The notes below the pieces were generated by a model. It was not told the DNA's origin, made no database searches, and was given only the letters and a program-made list of their open reading frames with translations. From Skeletonema tropicum (taxonomy: Eukaryota; Bacillariophyta; Thalassiosirophyceae; Thalassiosirales; Thalassiosiraceae): a DNA stretch of 64,000 nucleotides. This document shows positions 22,880 through 36,101 of this stretch, one piece after another (positions within the stretch are counted from its first letter, which is position 1; each line of letters starts with the position of its first letter). The position numbers and the translations under genes were made by a program. Location: positions 806,001 to 870,000 of the forward strand of contig CM074142.1 in the NCBI GenBank assembly GCA_037178625.1. The letters run 5' to 3'.

Positions 22880-23615
22880 GTCTATTTTTCACCTTAGGCT
22901 GCACACCCCACAATGCTATAGTGTGGCACCACAAATTTCCACTGTGCTCATCAGGGCACAAAACTGCTTGTATTGTCCAATGTATGAGTGGTGCAGAAGA
23001 AGTTAGTCTATTAGCCTCTTCTATACATCCATATAGATGACATATCAACTCAGACCTCACATATTGCACCTGTAGGCTGCATACCACCATGCTACTGTGG
23101 CGCCACAAAGACCACTGTGCTCATCAGGGCCCCAAATTGCTTGTATTGTCCAATGTATGAGTGGTGCAGAAGAAGTTAGTCTATTAGCCTCTTCTATACA
23201 TCCATATAGATGACATATCAACTCAGACCTCACATATTGCACCTGTAGGCTGCATACCACCATGCTACTGTGGCGCCACAAAGACCACTATGCTCATCAG
23301 GGCCCCAAATTGCTTGTATTGTCCAATGTATGAGTGGTGCAGAAGAAGTTAGTCTATTAGCCTCTTCTATACATCCATATAGATGACATATCAACTCAGA
23401 CCTCACATATTGCACCTGTAGGCTGCATACCACCATGCTACTGTGGCGCCACAAAGACCACTATGCTCATCAGGGCCCCAAATTGCTTGTATTGTCCAAT
23501 GTATGAGTGGTGCAGAAGAAGTTAGTCTATTAGCCTCTTCTATACATCCATAAAGATGATATATCAACTCAGACCTCACATATTGCACCTGTAGGCTGCA
23601 TACCACCATGCTAAT
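22880..23615 (+). repeat. Satellite A: about four 173-bp tandem units
   Basis: Units of 173 bases recur with few changes. Landmarks are CTCTTCTATACATCCATA, GACATATCAACTCAGACC and GGCTGCATACCACCATGCTA. The first unit is most divergent (CACCTTAGGCTGCACACC). Open frames in it are by-products of the repeat. It abuts satellite B. Confidence 0.9.
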
Positions 23616-25600
23616 GAGGCATTTGGTGGCATATCAGCCCCATATCTGAGCACATATACGTATGCAGTGACATGAATATGGGCAGTGACCACATCTGGAG
23701 GCCCCATATCATTGGTATGGATAGTGGGCAAGATAATATGTTTGGCATTTGGTCTCTATGTATGCTGAGGCGATGCCACAGCCTCATGTGTGCCCGCTAA
23801 GACTGATTTGGTGGCACATCAGCCCCATGATATCTGAGCACATATACGTATGCAGTGACATGAATATGGGCAGTGACCACATCTGGAGGCCCAATATCAT
23901 TGGTATGGATAGTGGGCAAGATAATATGTTTGGCATTTGGTCTCTATGTATGCTGAGGCGATGCCACAGCCTCATGTGTGCCCGCTAAGACTGATTTGGT
24001 GGCATATCAGCCCCATATCTGAGCACATATACGTATGCAGTGACATGAATATGGGCAGTGACCACATCTGGAGGCCCCATATCATTGGTATGGATAGTGG
24101 GCAAGATAATATGTTTGGCATTTGGTCTCTATGTATGCTGAGGCGATGCCACAGCCTCATGTGTGCCCGCTAAGACTGATTTGGTGGCACATCAGCCCCA
24201 TATCTGAGCACATATACGTATGCAGTGACATGAATATGGGCAATGACCACATCTGGAGGCCCCATATCATTGGTATGGATAGTGGGCAAGATAATATGTT
24301 TGGCATTTGGTCTCTATGTATGCTGAAGTGATGCCACAGCCTCATGTGTGCCCGCTATGACTGATTTGGTGGCATATCAGCCCCATATCTGAGCACATAT
24401 ACGTATGCAGTGACATGAATATGGGCAGTGACCACATCTGGAGGCCCAATATCATTGGTATGGATAGTGGGCAAGATAATATGTTTGGCATTTGGTCTCT
24501 ATGTATGCTGAGGCGATGCCACAGCCTCATGTGTGCCCACTAAGACTGATTTGGTGGCATCATAGCAGCCCCATATCTGAGCACATATACGTATGCAGTG
24601 ACATGAATATGGGCAGTGACCACATCTGGAGGCCCCATATCATTGGTATGGATAGTGGGCAAGATAATATGTTTGGCATTTGGTCTCTATGTATGCTGAG
24701 GCGATGCCACAGCCTCATGTGTGCCCAAGAATAAGACAGATTTGGTGGCACATCAGCCCCATATCTGAGCACATATACGTATGCAGTGACATGAATATGG
24801 GCAGTGACCACATCTGGAGGCCCCATATCATTGGTATGGATAGTGGACAAGATAATATGTTTGGCATTTGGTCTCTATGTGTGCTGAAGTGATGCCACAG
24901 CCTCATGTGTGCCCGCTAAGACTGATTTGGTGGTGGCATATCAGCCCCATATCTGAGCACATATAAGTGTGCAGTGACATGAATATGGGCAATGACCACA
25001 TCTGGAGGCCCCATATCATTGGTATGGATAGTGGGCAAGATAATATGTTTGGCATTTGGTCTCTATGTGTGCTGAAGTGATGCCACAGCCTCATGTGTGC
25101 CCGCTATGACTGATTTGGTGGCATATCAGCCCCATATCTGAGCACATATACGTATGCAGTGACATGAATATGGGCAGTGACCACATCTGGAGGCCCCATA
25201 TCATTGGTATGGATAGTGGGCAAGATAATATGTTTGGCATTTGGTCTCTATGTATGCTGAGGCGATGCCACAGCCTCATGTGTGCCCACTATGACTGATT
25301 TGCTGGTGGCACATCAGCCCCATATCTGAGCACATATACGTATGCAGTGACATGAATATGGGCAATGATCACCTCTGGAGGCCCCATATCATTGGTATGG
25401 ATAGTGGGCAAGATAATATGTTTGGCATTTGGTCTCTATGTATGCTGAGGCGATGGCACAGCCTCATTTGTGCTGCTCAGTGCCATGACTGATTTGGTGG
25501 CACATCAGCCCCATATCTGAGCACATATACGTGTGCAGTGACATGAATATGGGCAATGATCACCTCTGGAGGCCCAACATCATTGGTATGGATAGTGGTT
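23616..25600 (+). repeat. Satellite B: about 10.5 tandem units of 185-188 bp
   Basis: Each unit contains CACATATACGTATGCAGTGA, GGAGGCCCCATATCATTGG and GGCGATGCCACAGCCTCATG. Length varies by 1-3 bases at the GATTTGGTGGC and CCCCATATCTGAG segments. The last units (after about 25290) diverge and the array stops at GGATAGTGGTTATAATG. No gene. Confidence 0.9.
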
Positions 25601-25977
25601 ATAATGTTTGGTTATCGCAAGCAAAATGTTATGGTGTTCCTGCAGCTATATAGCCTCATACTTATCTGTCTTATTAATGATGAGGATTAAATTTTTAAAA
25701 AGTTCCTGTCCGTCACCATTTTTCGGAAGAGTCTGTCGGTTTGTCAGTGATGAGACGAGAACTCCGAAACGAGAACCCTTCTTCGCGCACCTATAATATT
25801 GATGTTGGCACTGCCAGCACAGATGTAATCACGGGAGCAGCGGGAGACTCTCACAAACTAACCAATGCAAATTATACAAGAACAAGCACCGCCGAAAAAT
25901 CATTACTGTCACAGTGTATCACCAAATTGTTAAAACTACTATGAGGTTAAGCTACCTACCCATCGTACCCGCTGACC

Positions 25978-27025
25978 ATGAGTATTCTCGAGAAAAAAAC
26001 ACAATCGAGCTCTTCGAAGACGGCAAAGGGAACGCTATCTAAGTTGAAAAATATTGTATCATCACTTTCAAATCATACAGGAAAATCAACAAACAGATCG
26101 TGGTAACACGACCACTCGAGCTTCCGTACAAGTACAACAGTCTGCTGCCAACGATGCCACTGATTCTGCTACTTCAGAGACTGACAAGGTAAGCATTGAT
26201 GCATTGATTTTGATTGTTTGGTTGTTGCTGCTAATCTTCTTCACTAACAAAATTGTTCTTTGTGCAATTGTTTGACGAATCGATAACAAGCGGGAAAACT
26301 ACCTCTCTTTTACTCGCGGGAACTTCGAAATGGCAACTGCTGCTGTCCCTACCCCATTGACTGAAAATAATGGCAGAACTCCATCCACTGTTGCTGCCCC
26401 TGCTCGCGTGAATATCATGAACCTACTATCTAACTACGCCGACACTGGTGCATCTTCTGGGAAGGAAAATCAACAAACAGTAGAACGTGGACACGAAGTT
26501 AACACGCCCAATCGAGCTTCCGTACAACAGTCTGCTGCCAACAATACCACTGATTCTGCTACTTCAGAGACTGACGAGGTAAGCATTGATGCATTTATTT
26601 CTATTGTTTGGTTGTTGCTGCTAATCTTCTTCACTAACAAAATTGTTCTTTGTGCAATTGTTTGACGAATCGATAACAAGCAGGAAAACTACCTCTCTTT
26701 TACTCGCGGGAACTTCGAAATGGCAATTTGTTCGAACGCAATCAAGCAAGATCATCCCTGCCACTTTGCCTTGTGTATTCCGTGCCAAATGAGCAAAATT
26801 GACGCATCTGGGACAAATAAGAGGCGAGGGCGAAAAAGGGCCTGGAACGATGACTCAACCAAAAATCAAGACACGGCCAGGAAACGAGGCGCTTGCAATC
26901 ATGAGGATTTAGTCCAAGGCCTGTCGTCGCATACAAATCAGAGTTATTTCACCAAGGCGTGGATGGAAAAGCATGGTTGCCATAAGTGCGATGAGTGCAA
27001 CAAGCTCATTCCTCCGCAGAAGTAG
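25978..27025 (+). CDS. Small Cys/His-containing protein with duplicated exon
   Basis: Likely spliced gene; the start at 25978 (MSILEKKTQSSSSKTAKG) is tentative because its frame must slip or splice near 26083. Two 102-bp introns, 26189-26290 and 26579-26680, share GACRAGGTAAGC donors and CGATAACAAG acceptors and join in phase (SETDE to QENYLSFTRGNFEMA). Exon plus intron is duplicated with a 390-base period. The final exon encodes MAICSNAIKQDHPCHFALC with a basic NKRRGRKRAW stretch and CHKCDECNKL, so two Cys/His clusters could bind zinc. The middle exons are Ser/Thr/Ala-rich and probably disordered. No named family. Ends at TAG 27023-27025. Confidence 0.5.
26080..26740 (+). repeat. 390-bp tandem duplication of exon plus intron
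   Basis: The segment containing GCTTCCGTACAA, GATTCTGCTACTTCAGAGAC, the whole 102-bp intron and CTACCTCTCTTTTACTCGCG occurs twice, 390 bases apart. Intron sequences differ by only a few bases, so the duplication is fairly recent. Confidence 0.85.
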
Positions 27026-27587
27026 ATAGTAATATATGAAGAATATTTGTGTTAGGAATAATATATAAAAATTAGAAGATACATCAAATATTTAGTACAT
27101 TAAATACAATCAATGGATACAATAAAATACCTTATACATACAATACGCAATATACGCTATATATAATTATGACCGTACAGTGGCTGAGATGGTGGCTACA
27201 GGTTGACTGTCAATGTGGCCGAGGGGTTGTTGTGCAGATGTTGTTATGGTGGCTAAAACGATTTGGCTGTGTAATGGCTGTAGGAAAACTGGGCATACGG
27301 TGGCAATATGTGACAAAATGTGGGTGGAGAGTGGTCATAGATTTTGGAGCTGGTGAGGGTGAAAAGTTGTTGAGAGGTGGCCATGGATCCTACGGCCACC
27401 GCGGCAGTCATGTTCACGACCACCAGTACCGCCATTTTTTGGGTGGCCGTAGCTTGGTCTGGCTCAGTTTCGGTCACAGCACGGCCAACTTTTTTTTCGC
27501 GGTGATGATACTTATGATATCGAAAGCATAAGTAAGAGTCCTTATATCACCCGAAGAACCAACTGAAACTACTCCTAATAGAGAGAC
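27026..27587. other. Intergenic, no supported gene
   Basis: An AT-rich stretch (27030-27170) then a GTGG-rich stretch. The 120-codon plus ORF at 27169-27531 is Trp/Gly-rich from GGTGG repetition and has no domain; I do not call it. Confidence 0.5.
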
Positions 27588-27934
27588 ATGTCAATGTTAT
27601 CAACAACATCCTCATCCTCATGGTCCATTGCCATCAAAACAGTCGGCAGTCGCATCACAGCCAATAAGAATACCTTGAACAACAGCACTACTAACAGCGA
27701 CTCAACTACTACTACTGCTACGAATGACACATCATCACCACCACCACCACCACCACCACCACCAAGCGGCGAATCCGCATCCTTCACACTCCAAGTCCAC
27801 CCAAACGACCCTCTCCATTCACTCTCCACCAAAATTGAATCCATTACGGGATTATCGCCCAATGAACAACGATTGATTTATCGTGGAAGGATTATTTCCG
27901 TTCCACCTCCTCCTCCGAACAATCTTCCGGCGAA

Positions 27935-27973
<39 letters not shown>

Positions 27974-28035
27974 CATTCGAGATATAAGTGGTTTATCGGA
28001 TGGGGAGACGATTCATTTAGTTCCTCGGATAATTT

Positions 28036-28066
<31 letters not shown>

Positions 28067-31000
28067 AACCTCTTCTTCTTCGTCACGTTCTTCTTCTTCT
28101 TCTTCTTCGACTACTATTCGCCACAATACTAATTCCACCTCGACAAGATTGACTACTACTACTACTACCAACAACCGCAACAATAATAATCCCAACAATA
28201 CTACTACTACTACTACTCCATTTCTAATAGACGAAGCAGCAGCCACCGCATTGATAGGTGGATTACTTTCCGGAGGATATAATAACAATACTACGAATTA
28301 TAATACTACTAATGCCACTACTACTACTGCCGAGGATATTCTTCGAGGAGGGTTATTCTCAGGTCCGACGAGTAATACTACTAATGGAACAACAACGACG
28401 AATGTGGCATCATTGTCGGGAAGTGATGGGATGAATTTATTGACTGCGTTGCTTGGTCTTGGTAGTGGTGGTGGTGGTGGAAATAATACTAACAATAGTG
28501 GCAATCAACAACCACTTACAACAAGGCTCCGGGGAAGAGAAAGAGGAGGAAATAATTTGGCAGCAGGGAATAATAATAATGGACAACAAGGTCTTAGGGG
28601 GGATAGTATCTCGAGCTGCCATGATGGGTGTATTGGATGATAATGGGAGTAGTAGTAGTCTCAACACAACTGCAGCAACAACAGCAGCAGCAACAGCAGC
28701 AGCGCCAGTATCTTCTTCTTTGGATGGTGGTCGTGTTGTTGTTGCACCATCACCAACAGTAGCAGCAGCTATAAGATCTCCTCCTGCTGCTGCTGCTGCT
28801 GCTACTGCTGCTTCATCATCGGTACAACCACCACCATCATCATCATCATCACGTGGTCGTTTGAATAATAATCGACCGGTGGATGAAATACGATATTCTT
28901 CTCGTCATGCTAACGCTTCTTCTTCTTCTTCTGTCAACAACCCTTCTAATTCCAACGGCAACAACAACACCAACAATATCAACAATCATGCAAACAGTAC
29001 TACCACCGCTGCTGCTACTGCTACTGCTCCACCACCAGCAGCAGCAGCATCATCATCTCAATCTGCCATACGAGCAGCACGGAATCGTCGTCGTGCCACA
29101 GCTGCACGATTAACTGCGTCGGATATTCGTGTACCAGATCCTGGATCGATGGAACCTGTCCGGCAGGGGTTGATGACACTTCATACGTTATTGAGGAATG
29201 CTGAGTTGGATTTGGAGGATTATCATCCACGTCGGCAACAACAACAGCATCAGCAGCAACGACAACAACAAAAAGTGGATGGAGAAGAAAAGGGCGATGA
29301 GGAGGAGGAGGAGGAGGAGGAGGATTTGACAGAAAATGTTGTTGATGAACAACAACAACGTTCTTACCTTGATCGTCATCCTCTCAACTCTCATCGACAA
29401 TGGTACAGAGGTCAATGGCTGGATGCACTCGACACAGTCAATCAATGGTTAGAGGCAACTATTGTGGATATCGTCTTACCTTCGGATTTGCTTGGAAATT
29501 ATGCAACAAGCAGAAGTTGCAATACTCGCATGAGACAACGAGGTAGTATTATGTACTATGATGACATCTCCCAACAACGTCCTGTCGAGGCGGTCGTTAG
29601 TGGTAATGACTTGGAGGGACGCCGTCGTCTTTTACTTGAACCACGACCTGCAGATGATGACAACAACAACAACACCATAATGGGAGTATACGACCTTCTC
29701 AATGAGGGATATCGCCCCCGCACCGATAACGATGGTGTACAACTCCTACTCATCCATTACAACGGATGGCCCCACCGATGGGATGAATGGATCCGAAGTG
29801 ACTCACCAAGGATCCGACCCTTCCGGACACGAACACGTCATCGGATCATGTCCGCACATGCCAGTCCAACACCCAACACGGTATTTCAGGCGGCACCCCC
29901 GACGTTTATTAGGGATGAATCGGATGAAGTGGAGAGGGCGGTGTTGCTTCCGGAATTACAGAGGGTTATTTCTTCTGTGAATGATGTGCTTCTTTCGAGT
30001 GTGTCACCACCTCCTCCGGGAGAAGGAGAAGGACGAAGAGGAGGAAGAGGGATGGCTTCTTCTTCTTCTTTTTCGGCGTCATTGTTGGAGAATGATTCCC
30101 CACCGGGGGTGGTTGATTCGTCTCATTTGCCGTGGCGTGTGCCAAATCACGGCTCGGAATACATTCAAGCTACTACTACTACTGCGAATGATCACGAAGG
30201 TGATAATAATAGTGACGACGTCAGTGACGATGGATACTACAATACTAGCTCTGCATCATCGTCATCACTTCGATCAAGGTCAACAACAACGAGTCAATTG
30301 AATGCAGCACAACTACGTCAATTGGCACCATTAATTGATCGGCTTGGTCGAACTTTAACGGATGCTGCACCACATATTGCTTCATTGGCAGATGCCTTGC
30401 CCCGTCATTCTTCTTCGCATCTACCTCATGCCAGACCAGTAGTAACACGAATGGAACAACAGGTGAGGAATGGGAATGGCAGTGAAAGCTTTGCTGCACA
30501 GGCATCCCGTTTATACTTTGGAATTAATTCCGAAAATAATAATGACCATGATGATGGGCGCAGTAGTGAATTTGCTACTAATTCGACTGCTGCTGTTGCC
30601 ACTACTCCTAATGCGCAGGTGGTGGAAGTTGAAACAACTGTCGATCCAGACCTCACCGACTTTGTCAATGGAATGGTAAATACAACCCGTGGAGGGTCCA
30701 CAAATGATACGAATCGGGATCCTTCTACTTCATCCCTCCTTGCATCGTATCTTTCATCCATTGGTGCAGGAGGTGCTCTCTCCGCTGGTGGTGGCGGTGG
30801 TGATAACAATGATGCACCTCGAGTTGTTCGAGTGGGTGGTGGGGATGGTGCACTTTTTGGTGCAGGTGGTGGTGGTGGAGGTAGTGGATCTGGCATTGAC
30901 ATACATATACATGCTATTGTTACAGGACCCGGAATGACACCCACTGGGCTTGATGGCTTGGTTATTGGTGGTGATGGTGGTGGCACATCGGTGACGAGAA

Positions 31001-31506
31001 ATTCTAGCGTCGGCACTGCAGTCACAGCCACTCCCGAGCTGCAGCAATCAAATAATAATGGTGGAATTGATGGGGATGAAATTGACCACCTCTTTTCAGA
31101 CTTATATTCAGAGAGTCCTCCTCCTGTCAATCTTCACCAGAATCATAGAAATAATGACACTGAAAATCGTGAAAACTTGAGCCAGATATTTGAGGAGTGC
31201 CGTAGTATCGAAGAAGAGAGCGATTCTATTGATTCTGCGGCAACTCAACCCTTCGATGGCGAGGTAGTGGCGAGTACTAATGAAGATGCTGTGTCTGATG
31301 TAGAAGAAGTGGCATCTTCGACCGCTTCTGGGCTGGTCAACGAATCGAATGACGCAAGTAATGTTAGTTCAACGATCGGAACGTCGTCATCTCTTGACAC
31401 ACGCCCAGCTGCTGCCGCTACTGGTAGAAGGCGTTCATCAACGTCATTTGGAAGTAGGATGTATCGACGCACTTTCGGTCGTTTGTCTGGATCATCGAGG
31501 CGATAG
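27588..31506 (+). CDS. Ubiquitin-like-domain protein with chromo-barrel-like motif (one frameshift)
   Basis: About 1300 residues if the frame slip at G6 (28597-28602) is closed; dropping one G joins GQQGLR to GIVSRAAMMG. Residues about 60-145 form a ubiquitin-like domain: FTLQVHPNDPLHSLSTKIE, then LIYRGRII and LSDGETIHLVPR, as in BAG6 or Dsk2-type proteins, interrupted by Thr and Pro runs. Around 29690-29840, LLIHYNGWPHRWDEWI resembles the aromatic core of chromo-barrel or Tudor-knot domains. The rest is highly repetitive (Thr, Asn, Ser, Ala, Gln, Glu runs from triplet repeats). A ubiquitin-pathway or chaperone-adaptor role is inferred from the UBL only. Basic C-terminus (RRRSSTSFGSRMYRRTFGR). 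Confidence 0.7.
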
Positions 31507-31571
31507 AGTGAGACGTTGTGTTGCAAACAGTGTTGTATTGAATAGAATGCACAGAGTTAACAATAATTAGC

Positions 31572-34500
31572 TTATTCTAGTGCCTTTAGGCTGGCGTCAA
31601 CTTTCGAAGCTTGGTCTTCAAGCTCGGCAAGCTCCGCTTTCGCCTTATCAACAACAGCAGGTGGGGCCTTATCAACAAAACCCTTGGATTTCAATCTTCC
31701 TGCCAACTTTTCTATTTCTTTGGCGAGTTTGGCAGATTGTTTCTCCAGCCTCTGCTTTTCTTTTTCGATGTCGACGAGCCCAGCCATAGGAAGATAAGCT
31801 TCCACTCCTTCTTGGACAACAAGTTGCGCCGAGTCTCCTGCCGCAGCAGCCTTGGCCTCGTCGCTACCAGCTTCAACGACAGCTACTTGGTCTGGATCTA
31901 ATTTGGCAAGCATAATCAACGAATTGATTTCTGCTTCGATCATGTCCTTGAGTTCCCCTGGTGCAACGATTGTCGCAGCAATTTTCTTCCCCTGTTCTAC
32001 ATTGTATTCAGACCTAGCATTACGGATGCTACGTGTGAGTGCCTGGAAACATTCAAATGAAGCAATTGCATCCTTGTCTTGGATTAAATGAGCGTCATCC
32101 ATTTGTGGCCAGTCAGCAAGCATCAAGGAATGGGCAGCCATTTCTTCCGTCTTGGGAACCCTTGGAAGATGGTGCCATAATTGTTCTGTTACGTAGGGCA
32201 TATAAGGATGGAGAAGTCGCATGCTAGTGTCGAGAATGTAGACAAGCACACGCCTTGCTGTCTTTGCGTCTTCTCCTCCACCACCAAATCCTTCGTAAAG
32301 ACGGGTCTTTGATATTTCGATGTACCAATCAGCGTATTGATCCCACAAGAACTCGTAAATCTGAATATTGTCGTAAAGTCAAAAGCAATGCAACATGTCA
32401 GCAGAAGGTGTTAGGTAAATTTGCCACTTTTTCTCAAAATATCAATACGTCAATACGACACAACTCACCTTGCTTCCAGCTGCACCAAGTTGGTATTTCT
32501 CGATATCTTCCGTGACACTTTCTACCAATTCGTGGCATTTGGAAATAATGTATCTCTCGGGAAGAGCCAACTTTTCAAATTCCTCCTTGCCAATAGGTCC
32601 ACTCACTCCGAGAGAATTCAGTTCTTCCTCGTCAATATCTTTCAGTGCGTTGCCAGTGACAAATTTACAGCAATTCCATAACTTATTGGCAAACGCCTTG
32701 TTGGCAGCAATCTTGTCCATATTCAATGGAATATCCTGTCCAGGTGTCACACCAGTGACAAGTGAGTAACGAAGACTATCAGCACCATACTCTGACACAG
32801 TATCAAGAGGATCGACTACATTGCCCTTGGTCTTGGACATTTTACTTCCATCTGCGGCACGGACCAGTCCATGGAGATAAATGACTTTGAATGGACTAAC
32901 GTCAGTCAATTCGATACCCAGCATAACCATGCGCGCTACCCAGAAGAAAAGAATATCATACCCAGTCTCAAGACAGGTGCCGGGATAGAATCTAGCTAAA
33001 TCTGTAGATGCGTCCTTGCCTTCATCTTGTGGCCAACCCACAGTGGCAAATGGCCACAAGCCGGAACTGAACCATGTATCAAGAACATCTTCTTCTTGAC
33101 GCAATACAACATCGGCAGGATGGCCAGCCTCAATAGCCTTTTCCTTCGCCTCTTCTGCATTTCTTGCAACAATATATTCCTCCTCAGACCCACCTACATA
33201 CCAAACGGGGATTCGATGACCCCACCATAGTTGACGTGAGATGCACCAATCACGAATATCCGTCAACCATCCGTACCAAACCTTTTCAAACCGATTAGGA
33301 ACGATTGTAATATCACCATCCTTAACAGCAGCCAATGCCTTGGCACCCATACCCTCAGTCTTGACAAACCACTGCTTGCTAACCAATGGTTCAATAATTT
33401 CACCACCACGCTGAGACCGGGGCACACGCTGCATATGAGGTTCTGCCTTGATTACCAATCCCGCCTCTTCCATATCACTCCACAGTTTCTCACGGGCCTC
33501 GAACCTATCCAAACCGGCGTAACCCTCCCCACACTTCTCATTCATGGTAGCATCCTTATTCATGACATTCATAATTTCCAAATCGTACTTTTTGCCAAGT
33601 TCATAATCGTTGGGATCATGTCCTGGGGTAATTTTCAGGGCACCAGTTCCGAATTCCATGTCGACGTATTCATCAGCAATAATGGGAATAGAACGTGCCT
33701 TGCCATCACCAACATCTGACATTGGGACCAACACCCTCTTTCCAATCAAATGACTGTAACGTTCATCTTCTGGATTCACACAAACTGCAGTATCACCAAA
33801 GATAGTTTCAGGACGAGTCGTTGCCACCGCCAAAAACTCTTCGGTGGCCTTAGCCCTCCTCCTCTTCATCCTCCACCACATACTTGAAATAATACAACTT
33901 CCCCTCCTCTTCACTATACTCCACCTCCAAATCACTCACCGCTGTCATCAATCCCGGACTCCAATTGACCATGTACGTACCACGATACACCAATCCCTTC
34001 TCATGCAATCGCACAAACGCCTCGGACACTCCCACACTCAACGCCGGGTCCATCGTAAACCTCTCCCTCGTCCAATCCGCCGAGGCACCCAACGATCGCA
34101 ACTGAGAGGTAATCGCCCCACCCTGCTCCTCCTTATACTGCCACACACGTTCCAAAAACTCCTCCCGTGGTACCAATTTACTCCGCTCTTCGTCACTACT
34201 CGCACTGGCAATTTCTTCATCGGTCGCACGACGTTTCCCCTCCACCATGAGTGCCTTCTCCACCTGCAGCTGTGTTGCGATACCCGCATGATCCGTCCCC
34301 GGTGTCCACAGTACAGGCCGACCTCTCATCCGATGAAACCTCGCCAGTACATCCTGCAACGCGACAAAGATGGCGTGGCCCATGTGCAACCTCCCCGTAA
34401 CATTGGGAGGGGGCATGGGCAACACATACGGTTCTTTCCCGTTGGCAGAGGAGGTGTCTGCCGATTGTTTGGCGTCTGGTTCGAAGCAGCCGGCTTGTTC

Positions 34501-34899
34501 CCACCATTGGTACAGTTGTGATTCGAATAGTGTTGGGTCGTAGGAGCCTTGTATTCCGTTGGAGAGATTGGTCAGATCGTATTGGGAATCTTGGGTGGGT
34601 GTGGGGCGAGGTTTGAGCTTGTAGACTGATCCATCGTCCGCAGCAGTGGATGGTGTTGTTTGGGGTTGTTCAGTGACGGATGAAAAAAGACGACTGGACG
34701 CAGTAGTGATTTGTCTCGAGTGTTTGATCTTCATGCTTCTGTTCGAATGGACAAGAAAGGCAGAAGAAGAGATGATCGTCGAAGGGTAAATGCCAATGCA
34801 GTTTGACAGTGATGATTTAATGCCAGCATGGTGGAAGCAAGATGGGCGGCAGGCAAAGGCGTATCGTCGTCGCTGTGTCGTTGTATTGTTGCTTGGCAT
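31572..34899 (-). CDS. VARS: Valyl-tRNA synthetase, probably organellar
   Basis: Charges tRNA-Val with valine. In order: the HIGH motif as LHMGH in NVTGRLHMGHAI, the editing domain with ATTRPETIFGD, CISRQLWWGHRIPVWY, the KMSKS motif as GSKMSKTKGN, an anticodon-binding domain and a C-terminal Lys/Glu-rich coiled coil (EKEKQRLEKQ), all standard for class I ValRS. One 108-bp intron, 32361-32468 (donor AAGGTGAGTT, acceptor TATTCAG), joins GAAGSK to IYEFLWDQYA. A one-base slip at about 33849-33856 (GGCTAAGGCC) splits the ORF; without the T it reads EEEEGKATEEFLAVATTRPE. The N-terminus is Ser/Arg-rich; a second Met before KIKHSRQITTASSRLF could give a mitochondrial presequence, and dual targeting from two starts is possible. 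Confidence 0.93.
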
Positions 34900-35618
34900 C
34901 TTGATGGATGTTGGTAAACAGACACGTGTTGATGTATATGATTGTGCTTCCGTTTGACTCTATTTGACAACACTGCTGCACTTGAAAATACTGCTTCTAT
35001 CTCTAGACAGCGTCCTCCTACTGTATGGTCGACTATTCCGGAAATGATTGCCTTCCACCGCTTGCAGTCTTTGATAGCAGTCTACTTTTTCATCGTCACA
35101 CTCAAGCCGCTCTCCACGAAGATGGTGAAAAATGAGGACTTCATGCGTCATCGTCTTTGGGGCATTTCATCGGGCAAATCCCATTTAGCCCCCGAAATCG
35201 GCTCTGGACTTTAAACTTGTACATAAAATATTTGCTTGGCATTGGATGGAGGCCTCTTTCATTGCTTCCAAGTTCTGGTCTTTGGTATGGCTATGACACT
35301 TTTGGAGGAATCGGATACCCAGGTTCCAAATGAAAGTAGTCATGAGCTACCCATCGTTCGGTAATCTACACATATGCGAGAGTATCGCCGAGGGTGACGA
35401 AACAGAACAGTAATATAACATTGACGCCAACAACCCTCTTCATGTAATCTTGAAGAAAATACATAGAGCAGCCTAAACATAAATCCCAAACAATACCCCA
35501 AAATACATAGAGCAGCCTAAACATAAATCCCAAACAATACCCCAACCATTTTGAAAACGGCACTTTTGTGCCGTTTTGCCGAAGTGTGTAAGTTTTGCAT
35601 CGTCAGCATATCCCAACT
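34900..35618. other. Intergenic with short repeat and hairpin
   Basis: Nothing gene-like. It holds a 43-base tandem duplication (35458-35543, containing CATAGAGCAGCCTAAACATA) and a perfect 10-bp hairpin, AAAACGGCAC-TTTT-GTGCCGTTTT, at 35554-35577. Confidence 0.6.
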
Positions 35619-36060
35619 TCAAGTGAAGGCTGGGACTTTCCTTCGATTCAGCACGATACTTAGCTTGTAGGCAGGTTGTTTGTCACTGATAGTTGTTTGC
35701 AGAAGGATGGTCATGGAGGTTGTGTGTTGACCATAATACGAAGTGACTACCTTTATAATAGCCGTAGATTTAGTTTTATTGTCTCTGACTCTGAAGTTGA
35801 GATGAGGATGAAGGAGAACCTCCCACTCGCGCGGGACTGATAGCAATGCATAGAAGTGCCAAGACCTTTTAACTTTGCCTCCATAGCCGAATCAAGTTGC
35901 ATACTTGTGTAGCCATCAAATCCAGATCAATTCTGACAGAAGAGACGCCGGCAGCGGCAGATTTGGTGGACAGTAGTTCCGTGATGGACTGCAATAAGCT
36001 ATCATATTGTTGGAGTTGCAATGCCGATGCCGATGCCGATGCCGATGTTGCAAAAGACAT
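35619..36060 (-). CDS. Possible small gene, two frames, unknown
   Basis: A 63-codon ORF (35869-36060; MSFATSASASASALQLQQYD) whose repeated SA codons come from a GATGCC microsatellite is followed in another frame by a protein-like stretch WHFYALLSVPREWEVLLHPH that continues to a stop at 35619. The second part has a balanced composition (LQTTISDKQPAYKLSIVLNR). The two could be one protein of about 150 residues with a slip near 35875. No family recognised and no clear splice sites; low confidence. Confidence 0.3.
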
Positions 36061-36101
36061 CTACTGTCTTTACTCTGACCTACCGCTTTGCCTCTTCTTT
36101 T

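Noticed and set aside
22833..25279. Many 60-96-codon ORFs on both strands
   Set aside because: They repeat with the satellite period and have no domain; they are by-products of tandem units.
22880..25600. CRISPR array
   Set aside because: Units are long, contiguous and without unique spacers, in a nuclear eukaryotic setting.
27169..27531. 120-codon Trp/Gly-rich ORF
   Set aside because: Composition follows GTGG repetition; no start context or domain support.
28453..28591. Start of the second UBL-protein frame at 28453 as a separate gene
   Set aside because: The first ~45 codons are Val/Ile runs from the shadow of Gly/Asn codons; the real frame enters at the G6 slip near 28600.
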